Shown piece by piece: positions 24,865 through 34,971 of a stretch of 64,000 nucleotides of DNA; position 1 is the first letter of the stretch; the number at the start of each line of letters is the position of its first letter. The position numbers and the translations under genes are program-made. The DNA is from Dermanyssus gallinae (Eukaryota; Arthropoda; Arachnida; Mesostigmata; Dermanyssidae), in NCBI GenBank assembly GCA_003439945.1, contig QVRM01006031.1, forward strand, positions 1 through 64,000, given 5' to 3'. The notes under the pieces were generated by a model. It was not told where the DNA came from and made no database searches. It saw only the letters and a list, made by a program, of their open reading frames with translations.

Positions 24865-25856
24865 CGTCCCATACGGCAAGACAGTACGAAACCACAAGGG
24901 CCCTTGATGACTGTACATCGTAGTGCATCTCAGTTCATAGTTCTATCTGGGTTGGAACGCGGCCTGTCGACGGTCGTGTAAAAGTTAGCTAAAGCTTCTT
25001 GTTCCAAGCTTTCGCGTCGCTCATCGACTCACCGCATCATGAGCCTCAGTATTGACGAATGACAAGGGCCGTGAGGACCGGGAGAGAGGGGATCATGCCG
25101 GGACTTCCCTTCGTCGTTCTCTTTCTTTATCTTGTCGCGGGAGTGCCACTTGGCCTAGACGAACTGTGTGCCTGATTGAATCACCATGATACGTTGTCTC
25201 TGTTTGTGTTACTGCACCAAAGATGCAAAGCAGTACCAAACACGATCTCGCTAGAGTTCAATACTGCTGGGTTGCCTACCTTCTGCGACGTTGTCGAGTC
25301 ATAATCACTCTGAGTAGAAACTGCAGTTGCAGACGATTTTCCGCCAGGAGCCTTCACCTGAATCGTTTGGGAGTCACCGCCGCCACAAGGGTCCTGATGT
25401 CTCACGTATACAAAAAACGCTGCCTTGAGGTGCTAGAGCCGCAAAGTTGTTTTAGAAAATTTTTACGAACGTTAGTTGCTAGTTTTGTTGCTACTCATTA
25501 TATTATTACACAGACACGTGCTATTTGTACTCATTCATAGCAGGTATGAGATTTGCCTACTTGCAACTAGAAGGTTGGTAGCGTGTTTTGTTTCCATAGT
25601 CCACACACACACACTCCAGGTTCGATCAGGCTAATCCTCGTGTTCGGCGAAAGCACACGACACAGCAATTGCAGCATGCTCCTTAGCTTAACAGCTCGAG
25701 TTCTAACGTTTCGATCCCTAATCAGCCTCGTGCATCTGGAGTATGATGGGTGGCAGGCGGCAACGAAGGACCCGATCAATAAAAGAAAACAGGCCACCGG
25801 TTAGAGTGCCCTGCATAGGTGCATGTTTGCAGATCACTCTTTTCTGCTAACTACAT

Positions 25857-25864
<8 letters not shown>
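24864..25864. other. Unique sequence with one possible exon
   Basis: Non-repetitive apart from an ACAC run near 25600-25612. The only coding-like segment is the minus-strand candidate exon at 25280-25393, listed separately. Confidence 0.5.
25280..25393 (-). CDS. Speculative 38-codon internal exon
   Basis: On the minus strand a 114-base open segment follows a CAG acceptor-like triplet (25394-25396) and ends in AAG before GTAGGC, a plausible donor. Its translation, starting DPCGGGDSQTIQVKAPGG, is Ser/Thr/Gln-rich and not repeat-derived. The length is a multiple of three, so it would be phase-neutral. The polypyrimidine tract before the acceptor is weak and I know no homolog, so this may be chance. 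Confidence 0.15.

Positions 25865-25920
<56 letters not shown>
25865..25920. repeat. (TA)n microsatellite
   Basis: About 56 bp of pure alternating TA. Confidence 0.97.
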
Positions 25921-25922
<2 letters not shown>

Positions 25923-26655
25923 AACATATACGTGTGTGCGTATGGCAGTGATGCCCACTAAGGTGGTCTACTTTGGAAGGAATTGCCGTTAGATGATGAT
26001 GACACAGGTGATGTGGAGGTATAGTGTACACCGTCTCATGGGGAAAGGTGTGGCGATGACGATGATAGAGGTTGTGTAGCAGTCTCTCCTGATCCTGGTG
26101 CCTTTACTTTTACTCTTGCTGCTGCAGATATAAGCAGCGAGCCTTCAGCTCTCTAGCTACAGCACGCCTAAACCCCTCAGCGTTAGGACAGTTCATCTCT
26201 CTCGCTCTCTCTCTCACCCCTCCCTCTTTCCAGCTCTCTATCTCTCTTTAACGCTCACCCTATCTCTCCTGCCTGCTTTTGCTTCACTCTCGCTGTCTTT
26301 TTGTTACCAAGTCTTGGTTTCCTTAGTTGCTCGCGTTTCTTTCCTTTGATTTCGTGGTTGCTTTTTTGCTTGGCCGATTGGCTACGACAACGAGATGCAG
26401 CGAAGGCGGAGGCGGGGGCGGAGGACGAGAGAACGAGAGGGAGACGAACGGGGAGGAGGAGGAGGAGGACTTACGCGATATGTTCGTTCGTTGTTCACGG
26501 TGTGCCGTCGCACAGTGATGTTGGGGCGGCTGCTGCTGCCGCCTCCACCGCTACGAGCAGTGTCGAAGGGGCGCCAAGGGACGCCGCCGCCAAGTAACTC
26601 TGAAAGTAGTCGAGCAACATAAAGCAAAAAGCGGGAGAGCGCGCCTGCGCCCACG

Positions 26656-26679
26656 CCCTACTCCCAACCCCCAACCCCC
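26656..26679 (-). other. G-quadruplex motif (minus strand)
   Basis: The minus strand reads GGGGG TT GGGGG TT GGG AGTA GGG, four G-runs of at least three with loops of 2, 2 and 4. The TTGGGGG phrase resembles some telomeric repeats, but only two units are present. Confidence 0.75.
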
Positions 26680-26758
26680 AACTTATTTTTCCTTATTCTT
26701 TGCCTCCTTCTTCTCATCGTTTTGCTCCCCCCTTTTCTTGATCATATTCGTCCGCCTG

Positions 26759-26850
26759 GTCCTACTGCTGGCTTTATTCCTCTTGGTCCTACTCTTGGCC
26801 CCATTCCTCTTGGTCCTACCCTTGGCCCTACTTCTCCACCTCCTGGTCAC
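26759..26850. repeat. 27-bp tandem repeat, about 3 copies
   Basis: Units begin GTCCTACT at 26759 and 26786 and GTCCTACC at 26813, with a divergent start at 26845. The period is 27 bp. Translated on the minus strand it gives a repeating nine-residue basic motif (RTKRN-A/G-K/S), and on the plus strand a Leu/Pro-rich one. Neither product is recognised. Confidence 0.85.
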
Positions 26851-28249
26851 ACTTCTCGTGGTCCAGCTATCGCCGTCCGCTAGGCCGCTGTGCTTCGCGT
26901 ATCTTGTCGTAGCAGTAGTCTGCTGGTGGTCCTGGTTTTGGTGTTCGTCGTTCTCGTCATCGCGGTCTATCCATACCTCCCACCGCTGCCGCCCGCCCGC
27001 ACCCGCGCTTAACTCACTCTCAGCCTGCTGCCTTTCTACCACACATCGGACTGGACATAAGCAAGGGAGCAAGCAAGCCAGCAAACCGGCCGGGCGGCCA
27101 TACGATGCCATGCTATACCCTACCATCCACTTACAGTTATTCCCTTCCTCCTTTTCTTATTCCTCCTCTACTGTATCCCCCAACAACAACAACAACAACT
27201 GCAGCCTGTCATTGCTGGGTAGTGCTGTGCTTCTGGCGCCGTCGCTGCTGCTGTTGTTGTTGGCGGTGGTTGCGGCGGCAGAAGCAGCGTTCGTTGTTCC
27301 TTGCGAGGAACAGAGGCTGCTGTGTTCGGCTGAAATTACCAAGATGATGCCCGTCCGCCAGCCCAGTCGCCCATCGCCGGCGTTGGCAGAGCAATGTGCT
27401 GCTGCTGCCGCTACTCTTGCAAACGCTGGTTTGTACTAGTTCGTTGCCTGCCGGCTCACTGTTGTCGGTCAAAGGAAGAAACCAACCGCCGCGGCGATGA
27501 CCGGCTGAGCCGCCCTTGCCTCCACCACCGCCGCCGTTGCCGCCGCGTCGCTGTTAAACTAGCGAGATGGTATCTAGCAAGAAGAGATGAAGAGGGAGGA
27601 GAAAAACAGAACGAGGCACAGAAAGAGAACGAGAGAGACATAGACGGGGACAGACAGAGAAGGTGGACTAAAGCAGGTTTTTCTTCTACTTTACCACCTC
27701 CCCTATCCGCGCCTCCCACGCTGCCCCTTTTGTTGGTTCGCCGCCCACGCGAACTAAGCCCCCCCCCCCCCTCCCTGCTTTATTTTCCCCTCTGGTGGTG
27801 GCAGTAGTCGTAGTCCCATAGTGCTCCTGCTTCTGCTGATGCGGCCGCTTCTAAAACTGCTGTTGCTGCGGCTACCGCTGCCACTGCATGTACGGTTTAC
27901 CCCTCATGTATCAGACTAACCTCCCTTGAGAAAAGAGAGTGAACGTCTCTCTGTCCGTCGGTCTTATTTGTCTGTCCGTCGGTCGTTTGTGTCCGTGTGC
28001 GCTGGGTGTATCTGGCCGATATCTTGTAAGGTAAGGCGTCAACTGCGGGGGCGACGCCGACGACGGCCCCAAGAAGCAACGGGTCCATTCCAATCCCTTG
28101 CCCAATCCATATGAGACGCCGATGCCAAATCAGAATAATGGCAACATCAGCAACAACAATAACAACAGCAACAACAAAAAGGGCAGTTCTGCTACCGCTA
28201 TGACTACACGCTGAGCCACTTGAGGACGATGGGATAAATTGTGTCGAGC

Positions 28250-29220
28250 CGGGCCGCACAAAACTCACAGACGGGCGGGCGCAGGTAAAAAATGCTTGAA
28301 AAATAACTATTCCTGCACCGAAAGCAATCATAGCGGCAGGTCAATAGAAAACTCAGAGAACGCCAAGCTGAAGAAAAAAGACATTGCAACATTAGTCTAT
28401 AGGATAGATAGCCAGACGGCAAACAGGTGTAATCCCACTCCCACGTACGGAACCAGTTATAATGGAGAAGGTGAAGAAACAATGCGTTGAAAGAGTATGA
28501 ACTATAACTGTTGCCTATTGGGCAGCGTAGAACCGGGGTTATGTCGGCGTCGACGCCCACCTACCGTGATGTCATATATTTGCGCAAAAGTAAAAATGGC
28601 TAGTGGAACCTATGTCCAGTATGGCTGTGCTGTCAAGTCGCGGTAGTGCTACGTATGCCCGTCGTACCAGCTCGGGGATGAGTCACTGCGATGATCGCTT
28701 ATGCACACCTCATGGCAGCTTGGTTACTTTGCGCTCCTGTCAATCGGCCTTTCCCTTGGCTTGACTCAACCGGACACAACAGCGTCCGTGAAGCGAAATA
28801 TCTGCTCGTACATGAATAGATCAAGTCACATTCCCTTCAAATGTTGTGCTCTTGTGTACCTCTTGTGTCACGTTTATTTTTTGCACAAAGGGCTCTTTGT
28901 CTTTCATGAAGCGTCGCTTTTGCCACTCTCGTTCTTATCACTTCAAACCTCATAGTTTAATACTTTTACTAACGCAGGATATACGAAGCGATTGCTATTT
29001 GAAGTGATACTCCCTAACACATCTCGAATTGCAAGTAACTACGGCTCCAAAATGGGCGGCTCAGAAAGGAACCACAGCTAATTGTTGTAGGTTTTTCCAA
29101 CAAAGCTGGTTTGATGTGTTTTTATGTGTTTATGGGTTTTATATGTGCATAGAAAATATTTTTTAATACTATTATTATTATTATTAAAAGAACGATTTTA
29201 ACTTAAACAAACGAAGGCAT
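28250..29220. other. Unique sequence, unassigned antiparallel frames
   Basis: A 118-codon minus frame (28204-28560) and an 83-codon plus frame (28239-28490) overlap. Their composition is not repeat-like, but I recognise neither. As this lies immediately 5' of retrotransposon copy B it might hold an unrecognisable upstream part of that element. A short ATT run lies at 29173-29188. Confidence 0.4.
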
Positions 29221-29223
29221 AAC

Positions 29224-30990
29224 TTGACAGAGGTTTCCAAGCACGCCGTGGCCCTTTATCCAATGGTATACCAGGCGTATAGCAGGCCGACTCCCCTTCT
29301 GTTCGGTGGGTTGAAATCACGTCATCAGCCGGGTGTCAACCATCCAGAATCCCTCTGTTCTACCTCGACAATGGGACCCTTCTTGACAACGATCCTTCAG
29401 TGCTACTCAGAAACACCAAGGATCTTAGAGCGTTCGAGCAATGGAGCGGGCTGCAGCGCAACGCTTCTAAATACAAGCAATTCCTACAACGTTTCAAAAA
29501 CGAAAAGATACAGCACGTGAACGCAGAATTCAACACCAAGCTCCTGGGCATCCTTGTAAAGGGTCGGTGTGAACTGGAGCTGCTGGATACGGCGCTGTTC
29601 CCCGACATGATTGGTCTGGTACTGGACGAGAGGGAAGGACAGCTCTCCCGGTTTTACCAGCGGCTGGGTCATCTCTGGAAACACCAAGCCTACTTTCTGC
29701 TCCGACATGCAATGGGAGTGCAAAAGGTCTTGTACGTACTACGTACTTCGCCTGCCCACTTTCAGTTGTCAGAAACTGTGGACCTCGACGACAAAGTGAG
29801 GAGAGCCTTGAAAAGCATCCTTGATCTGACGCTCGAGGGAAAGGCTTGGACGCAGGCGAGCTTACCGGTGCGGCAGGGTGAAATGGGCATTCGCTCGACC
29901 ACGGAATTTGCCTCGCTCACCTTCCTTCTTTAGTCACATAGCTGCGCTTCTACAGTGGTCGCTACTGCCGGCGTACTCATTAGCCACCAACAAAACGCAA
30001 TTCGGATGTGGAACGCGCGTTAGTCTGGTCTTTCTTCTGAGGAACAGGCCACTAAGCAAATTGGGTGGGACCAAATTGCCACTCAGACTACCCACTTAAA
30101 TCTCTGTCGGCCTGCCTGAAGTTAGGTGTAGACGGTGTTAGACTGAAGGCGGTCGCATCCGACGCCGCCGGAGCAACACTGGGCGTGTTTCCGTCCGAGG
30201 TCGTCGGCAGTAAGCTGGCCGATGACTAGTTTCGTGCCGCCCGTGGCCTCAGACTTGGAATTGACATGTTTAAAAAAGAAGAATGTCTATGTGATGAAAC
30301 TATAGATGAGCGCGGCCTGCACCCGCTTAGTTGCACTACGGCTAGCCGGGCTTACGCAGAGCTGCCACGATGCCACCAACGACATCCTCGGGCGCGCTTT
30401 TAGACAAGCCGGCTACCGCGCTACACGTGAAGCCTGGTGGACTGCAGAAGGACGAAAGACGTCAATCGAAAGGCCTCACCTGCCGGGACTGGGATCATAG
30501 TCGGCTGCTGGCGTGGAACGTTTCTGTATCCGAAACGTACGCCCTTGGCTACCGTGACCTAGCCACCGCGGGCGTCGGCCACATAATTCAACAACGGGCG
30601 ATGCGCAAATGGCGCCTATACGCGAATCTTCTTGTGGACCACGTTGTAATGGCGTTTGGTTTCGAGTCAGCTGGCGTTTGGGGCAAGGCTGCTTTCAAAC
30701 TGACAAAAGAGCTGGGGAGGAAACACTTTGAGGCCACAGCGGAGTCAAGATCGACCGCGTTCCTCCGACAGAGGGTGTTATTGGAACTACGGAGAGGCAA
30801 TGATGATACCAAGGTGATGATGGGGAAGTGGTCACCGACACTCGAGTAATAAGAATAATAAAATAATATTGTAGATGTTACATATATATTATATTAGTAA
30901 TTGTAATACACGTATATACTTTTAGTGGTAATAAATCATTTTATTATTATTATTATTATAATTATTATTACTATTATTATTATTCAATAA
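29224..30990 (+). pseudogene. Decayed non-LTR retrotransposon, copy B (RT + CCHC + endonuclease, RLE-type)
   Basis: This is the longest copy. In order it shows an RT segment (PMVYQAYSRPTPLLFG near 29260-29310), the catalytic box as YLDN at 29361-29372, where active enzymes have Y-x-D-D, and the RT thumb/C-terminus (29400-29933; LLRHAMGVQKVLY, QASLPVRQGEMGIRS). After a frame change comes a segment with one TAG (30227-30229), then LRLG, a C-x-C-x9-H-x3-C knuckle (CLC...GLHPLSC) and NDILGRAFRQAG. The endonuclease reads RRQSKGLT...WNVSV and the end is FKLTKELGRK...FLRQRVLLELRRGN. Reverse transcription and target nicking are the family roles. About 25 residues between GV and the YLDN box are missing. 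The stop at 30847-30849 is followed by AAT-rich tail-like DNA. Confidence 0.88.
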
Positions 30991-31320
30991 AGCATAAATA
31001 AGTACTGTAAGTTCTCTATTGCTCTTATCCTTCTCATCAGTATCACTGAGCAATACATAAACACAAAAGCACCTATTCGTCCACTAAAGCGCGAGCGCAC
31101 CCACCCCCATTCAGTGCGGCCAAATGTAGCCTAGAGGCGACGGCGGTAGAGACGGGCGAGAGAGAAAGAGGAAGACATGCAGGTTTGATCAGATTTGATT
31201 TTTTAGGAAATACTGAATCTCTCGCAGCCCACTCGTCGTCCTCTTCAATTATTCGCCACCCGAAACGAAAGCGGCGAAACTTCACAGCACGACCTGCTGT
31301 TGTCATTGCGCCGCGCTTTG
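30990..31320. other. Unique sequence, nothing recognised
   Basis: A TTATTA-rich stretch ends near 30990. The rest is unique and without a credible frame. Confidence 0.5.
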
Positions 31321-33155
31321 TTCCACCCCCCCCCCCCCCCTACCCCCCAGACTTTTTGTACCCCCGTATCATCCTCATTTTCACCTCGTATCCTCCTTTT
31401 ACCGCCGTATCCTTCTTTTTTCCCTGTACCTTCCTTTTACCTTTCTCCACTCTCTGTGTTCCTCTTTTTATCTTCCCCTTTCTCTCTCACACTTTCTGTT
31501 TCTCCTCGTCATCCGACCAAACCTGCTCGTGCCGGGGTGCAGACTACCACCCACCACGAAGTCCCAATGCACAAGATACACCCACCTACCCATCCAGCCA
31601 GCCACCCAGACCAACAACCGGAACTTGTACTACAACACTCGATTCGGGTGATAAGGGCTGCGCTGATGACAGGAACAACAACAACAACAACAGCGACGAC
31701 GACAACGACGACCTCAATCGCAAGAGAGAGAGAGAGAGAGGGAGAAACGCGAAAAAAAACAACAACAGCAACTTAATAGTTTAAAATTCCTCCACATAAA
31801 AACGAAACGCTCAAAACGAGTGTGTCGAGCCAGCCAGCGAACGAGCGCGCGAGCGAGCGAAACAGCGAAGAACAAAGAAGCCGCCTTGCCTCGCCTTGTG
31901 TTTGGCGGGCGGCTTGGCGCGGCGTGGCGGCGTGTGCCCATACACCGAGAGCTGTGAATGAATGCTCTCGCCGATCACGACCGCCGCGGTTCGTCGTCTT
32001 TGGTTTGACTGACTACTCTTCGTCCTCCACCGCCTCCTCGTCGAGAGACCTGACGAGAAAACGAGAGTGTGTAAAGCCGGCTGTGTAAAGCCTCTGGCTC
32101 TCTTTCCCCCTCTCTCTCCCTCTCTCTCGCTCTCTCTCCGGGTACTTTCGCTCTCTCTCTCTCTCTCTATCTGATAGCATCACCACCAGTGCCACTATTA
32201 CTACCACAGCGCATTTTGATATGGTACGACGATGAGATTGGTGGCGGCTTCGGCTGGCTCTCTCGCGAGTGCACGAGTTGTGCGGTGTTGTGCCTGATGC
32301 GCCGATTCGGCTTGGCCGTGAGACTGGCTCTATGAGAGGAGTCATTAATTAGCATTGTTCTTGGCTCTCGAGCAACTGGCTTCGAGCTCGACGCGCGACC
32401 GTATCAGAGACGATAGCGAAAACGATGAGACAACGGCGAAGACGATGAGACGAGATGGCCATTGCGGCGGCGGCGGCGGCTCCACTAAGCGCAGAGAGGG
32501 AGAGCAGAGAACGCCAAAGAAGATCAGCGCCTCCCCGACCGTGCGCACGCGTTGAAAGTGAAAAGTTGCCGCCGCTGCCGCTGCCAAACCTGCTGCACGT
32601 GCCGCTGGCGCATTCCCTACATTATGTCATGATGAGTGCGATTATATTATTATTAATATTATTAATATTATCATCATGATTATCATTAGTGCGATGATGG
32701 TCATAATAATGCTAATAATGATGATAAACAATGACAGCAGCAGCGGCGGCGACGACGACGACGACGATGAAGGTCAAGGCGTTACTGTTTGAATCATGCC
32801 GGCGATATAGATCTTGCTCACTGTGCTGATGTTGGTCGTGATGAAGATGGCAGAGGTGCGGTGGAGGTGCTGGAGGTATTGGTTCGAGGTCGTGCTGGAC
32901 GTGCCCAGACTGGTTGTCAGTCTGTCTTCTCTGGTTGGTCGAGCTGGCTACGAACTGGCGTCTTTTTTTACAGTTCATGATTTAGCTATTTCTGCAGTTG
33001 CAGTTGGTTCCGCTGCAGTGTCAGCTACGCCGCCCCCGACAACGACGATTGCGGCACGCTAGAGCCAGCGGCTTTGATCGATACTGCAAACTACTACTCA
33101 TCATTTATATGTCTGCGCCTAATTTTGTCGTCGTTGGTTGCACGTGACAATTCAA

Positions 33156-33157
<2 letters not shown>
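31320..33157. other. GC-rich island with poly-C, GA/CT tracts and triplets
   Basis: C-runs at 31326-31348, CT-rich DNA to 31500, CAA/CGA triplets at 31676-31712, (GA)n at 31724-31740, GCGA repeats at 31835-31862, a long CT/TC tract at 32097-32170, GGC repeats at 32465-32480 and ATT/TAA triplets at 32645-32670. Frames of up to 199 codons span these tracts. No protein was recognised. Confidence 0.55.
32097..32170. repeat. Polypyrimidine (CT)n tract
   Basis: About 75 bp of nearly pure pyrimidine with CTCTCT runs broken by CCC and one CGGGTA interruption. Such tracts can adopt triplex DNA and, read on the other strand, supply GAGA-factor-type sites in arthropods. Confidence 0.85.
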
Positions 33158-33189
<32 letters not shown>

Positions 33190-33930
33190 TATAACGGTGT
33201 TATCAGCATACAGTTGTGAGCTTCGAACGTGTCGTTTCGATTCAAACAAGTGCTATTTAGCTGCTCACTCCATGGCGCCGATTATAGATGTGGCACTGCC
33301 TCTACGCACCACGAGAGACAGAAGCTGTCTCAGATATTCTCCCTCGCGCTGGTCCCCTGTCGTTGTTATCATTCTACTGTCCAGATCCCGAATGAATTTT
33401 GCTGTCCCACTGCTGATAGGTCCTAATGTTTCGATAGCTACCCGTACGAAGTGAAGACTGTTTTCGAGATCTGTCTATTTACGCCTTTCTTCCTGTTCGA
33501 CGTACTACCCATAATGTGCTGACAAAACTATGGGTGAGATACGAGAGAGCTACGGTGCAAGATACTGTAGCATCCCAGATAAAGCGCTTGCCGTGAGACC
33601 ATAATGGTGTGGTCACATCGTCAGGTCTATTGTCGTTGTCTCCCGTCCGAGGCCCCGTAGTTCCAATTTTGCTGGCAACCTTGCCTTCCTAAAAGCTGTT
33701 TTGATTATTTCATTTAACTCTATGTGTGAAAACCGTGAAAATATTCCAGAGCTTCTTGGACAGCTTAGTGGGTGTAGACCGTAGGTATCAACCTCTTTTC
33801 CGCATGCTGCGCAAGGAAAGGGTTTGCAAATTGGAGCTCCTATCCTGATAACGACAGCCATGCGGAAAGTGGTTGGATCCAGTGCCTAATGTGAAGATGG
33901 CAGGACTTTAAGCCAAGCTCCACTAATTAT
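33158..33930 (-). pseudogene. Decayed non-LTR retrotransposon, copy C (3' end with (TAA)n tail)
   Basis: Minus-strand 3' fragment of the same family as copies A and B. In order: SGAWLKVLPS (about 33890-33920), a stop, FRMAVVIRIGAPICKPFPC, a C-x2-C-x9-H-x3-C knuckle (33760-33813), HIELNEIIKTAFRKARLP, then LGRETTT. After a one-base deletion or two-base insertion come RPDDVTTPLW (RPD at 33620-33628) and FIWDATV (WD at 33572-33577), so the endonuclease residues survive. After a further frame change the C-terminus runs from 33450 (FVRVAIETLGPISSGTAKF...YLRQLLSLVVRRGSA) to a stop at 33265. A short 3' UTR with GTTCGAAGCTCACAACTG (33211-33228) ends in eleven TAA units (33158-33191). Confidence 0.88.
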
Positions 33931-33990
33931 AATATTTTTATTATTTATTACATGTTAAATAATGTTACAATTGTGAGGTCTGAACGTATT
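33931..33990 (-). mobile_element. Tail-only copy of the same retrotransposon family
   Basis: The minus strand at 33965-33986 reads CGTTCAGACCTCACAATTG then TAA, close to the 3' UTR end of copy C, and continues into an AT-rich AATAAT-like tail. That tail directly abuts the 5' truncation of copy C in the same orientation. No coding sequence is visible upstream, so this is a severely 5'-truncated insertion, or the remains of a longer one. Confidence 0.55.
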
Positions 33991-34795
33991 ATTGCAAATT
34001 CTTTAAACATTATTATGTGTTTTTATAGTCATTCTTCTTGCTAGTTTTTTTCTTTTTCTTTTATTTAAAATTCACCCTGTTTGGGTATGTAAATACAAAC
34101 ATGGTATATATAACAGCAGCAGCCCTGTCTATGTTTCGCACCAACTTGAAGTCCAAACTTGCTAGTTTTTTAACATTGGTTTGCAGCCACGAGTGCTGTA
34201 GTAGCTGTGGCTGTCTTTGTTGTTCTTTGCTCCCTACTACCAAGTACCAAGTCTTTCTTAACACTGTTTTAAACTCACATGGTTAGGCTGTCCTGCCTGC
34301 CGCATTGACAATGCACCCTAATTTGCTTGTTACAGGAGCAGTAAACAAACATTAAACCAAGCAATGTATTGTAGTTGTAGAATACGTTTTGAGCGTGCTA
34401 GCCTAGAGCACGTCAGCACGAACCACGTAATACATACATATTGTTTATTTCGCAATAACTTTGCATTTCAAGGTGGTAAATAATTATAATAAAATCATCA
34501 TTATATACAATTTTAACGCTTTAGCGACCGTCCCACCGGGCAAGAAAGTGCAAAGACCGCCGATGCGACTGGCAGCTCGCTGCGAAATCAGCCAGAACCA
34601 CGTAATAGGAAACGGGCTCGACTCATTACACGTTTATGTCTCGTCGAAGAGGCAGAACGAAAAACGGACGACTTTGGCATAAGGAGTCGCGGTTTTGATT
34701 CCCACGTGACACATAGCCTTTGTAAAGCGATTATTTTAAGATCTGCAAATTTGAATTATAGTTATAATAAATAACAATACGTTATAATTAGTATA

Positions 34796-34796
<1 letters not shown>
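33990..34796. other. Unique AT-rich sequence with a GC-richer patch
   Basis: Nothing coding was recognised. At 34515-34700 a GC-richer patch ends in GCGGTTTTGATTCCCACG, which is faintly like a tRNA T-arm (B box), but no A box or cloverleaf could be built. Confidence 0.45.
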
Positions 34797-34882
<86 letters not shown>

Positions 34883-34886
34883 ATAT

Positions 34887-34970
<84 letters not shown>

Positions 34971-34971
34971 G
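34797..34971. repeat. Very long (TA)n array
   Basis: About 175 bp of alternating TA with three short interruptions (ATAATACT, TCTATA and GATATA types). It is the longest TA array in the window and can form a large cruciform. Confidence 0.97.

Larger units (their letters stand above)
26100..28250. other. GC-rich island with CT tracts, GGA repeats, poly-C and tandem 27-mers
   Basis: CT-rich DNA at 26190-26260, GGA/GGC repeats at 26405-26470, a C-rich quadruplex-type motif at 26656-26679, tandem 27-bp units at 26759-26850, CAA at 27183-27200, CTG/TTG at 27245-27270, GA-rich DNA at 27590-27660 and a poly-C run at about 27760-27771. Frames up to 233 codons are biased (Leu/Val or Arg/Lys) and overlap on both strands. 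No recognised protein. Confidence 0.55.

Noticed and set aside
26738..27439. 233-codon Leu-rich frame suggesting a transporter
   Set aside because: The first part is the 27-bp tandem repeat and the rest is CTG/TTG repeat and GC-rich DNA. No transporter motif is present.
34600..34705. Possible tRNA gene or SINE head ending GGTTTTGATTCC
   Set aside because: No A box at the right distance and no cloverleaf could be formed.
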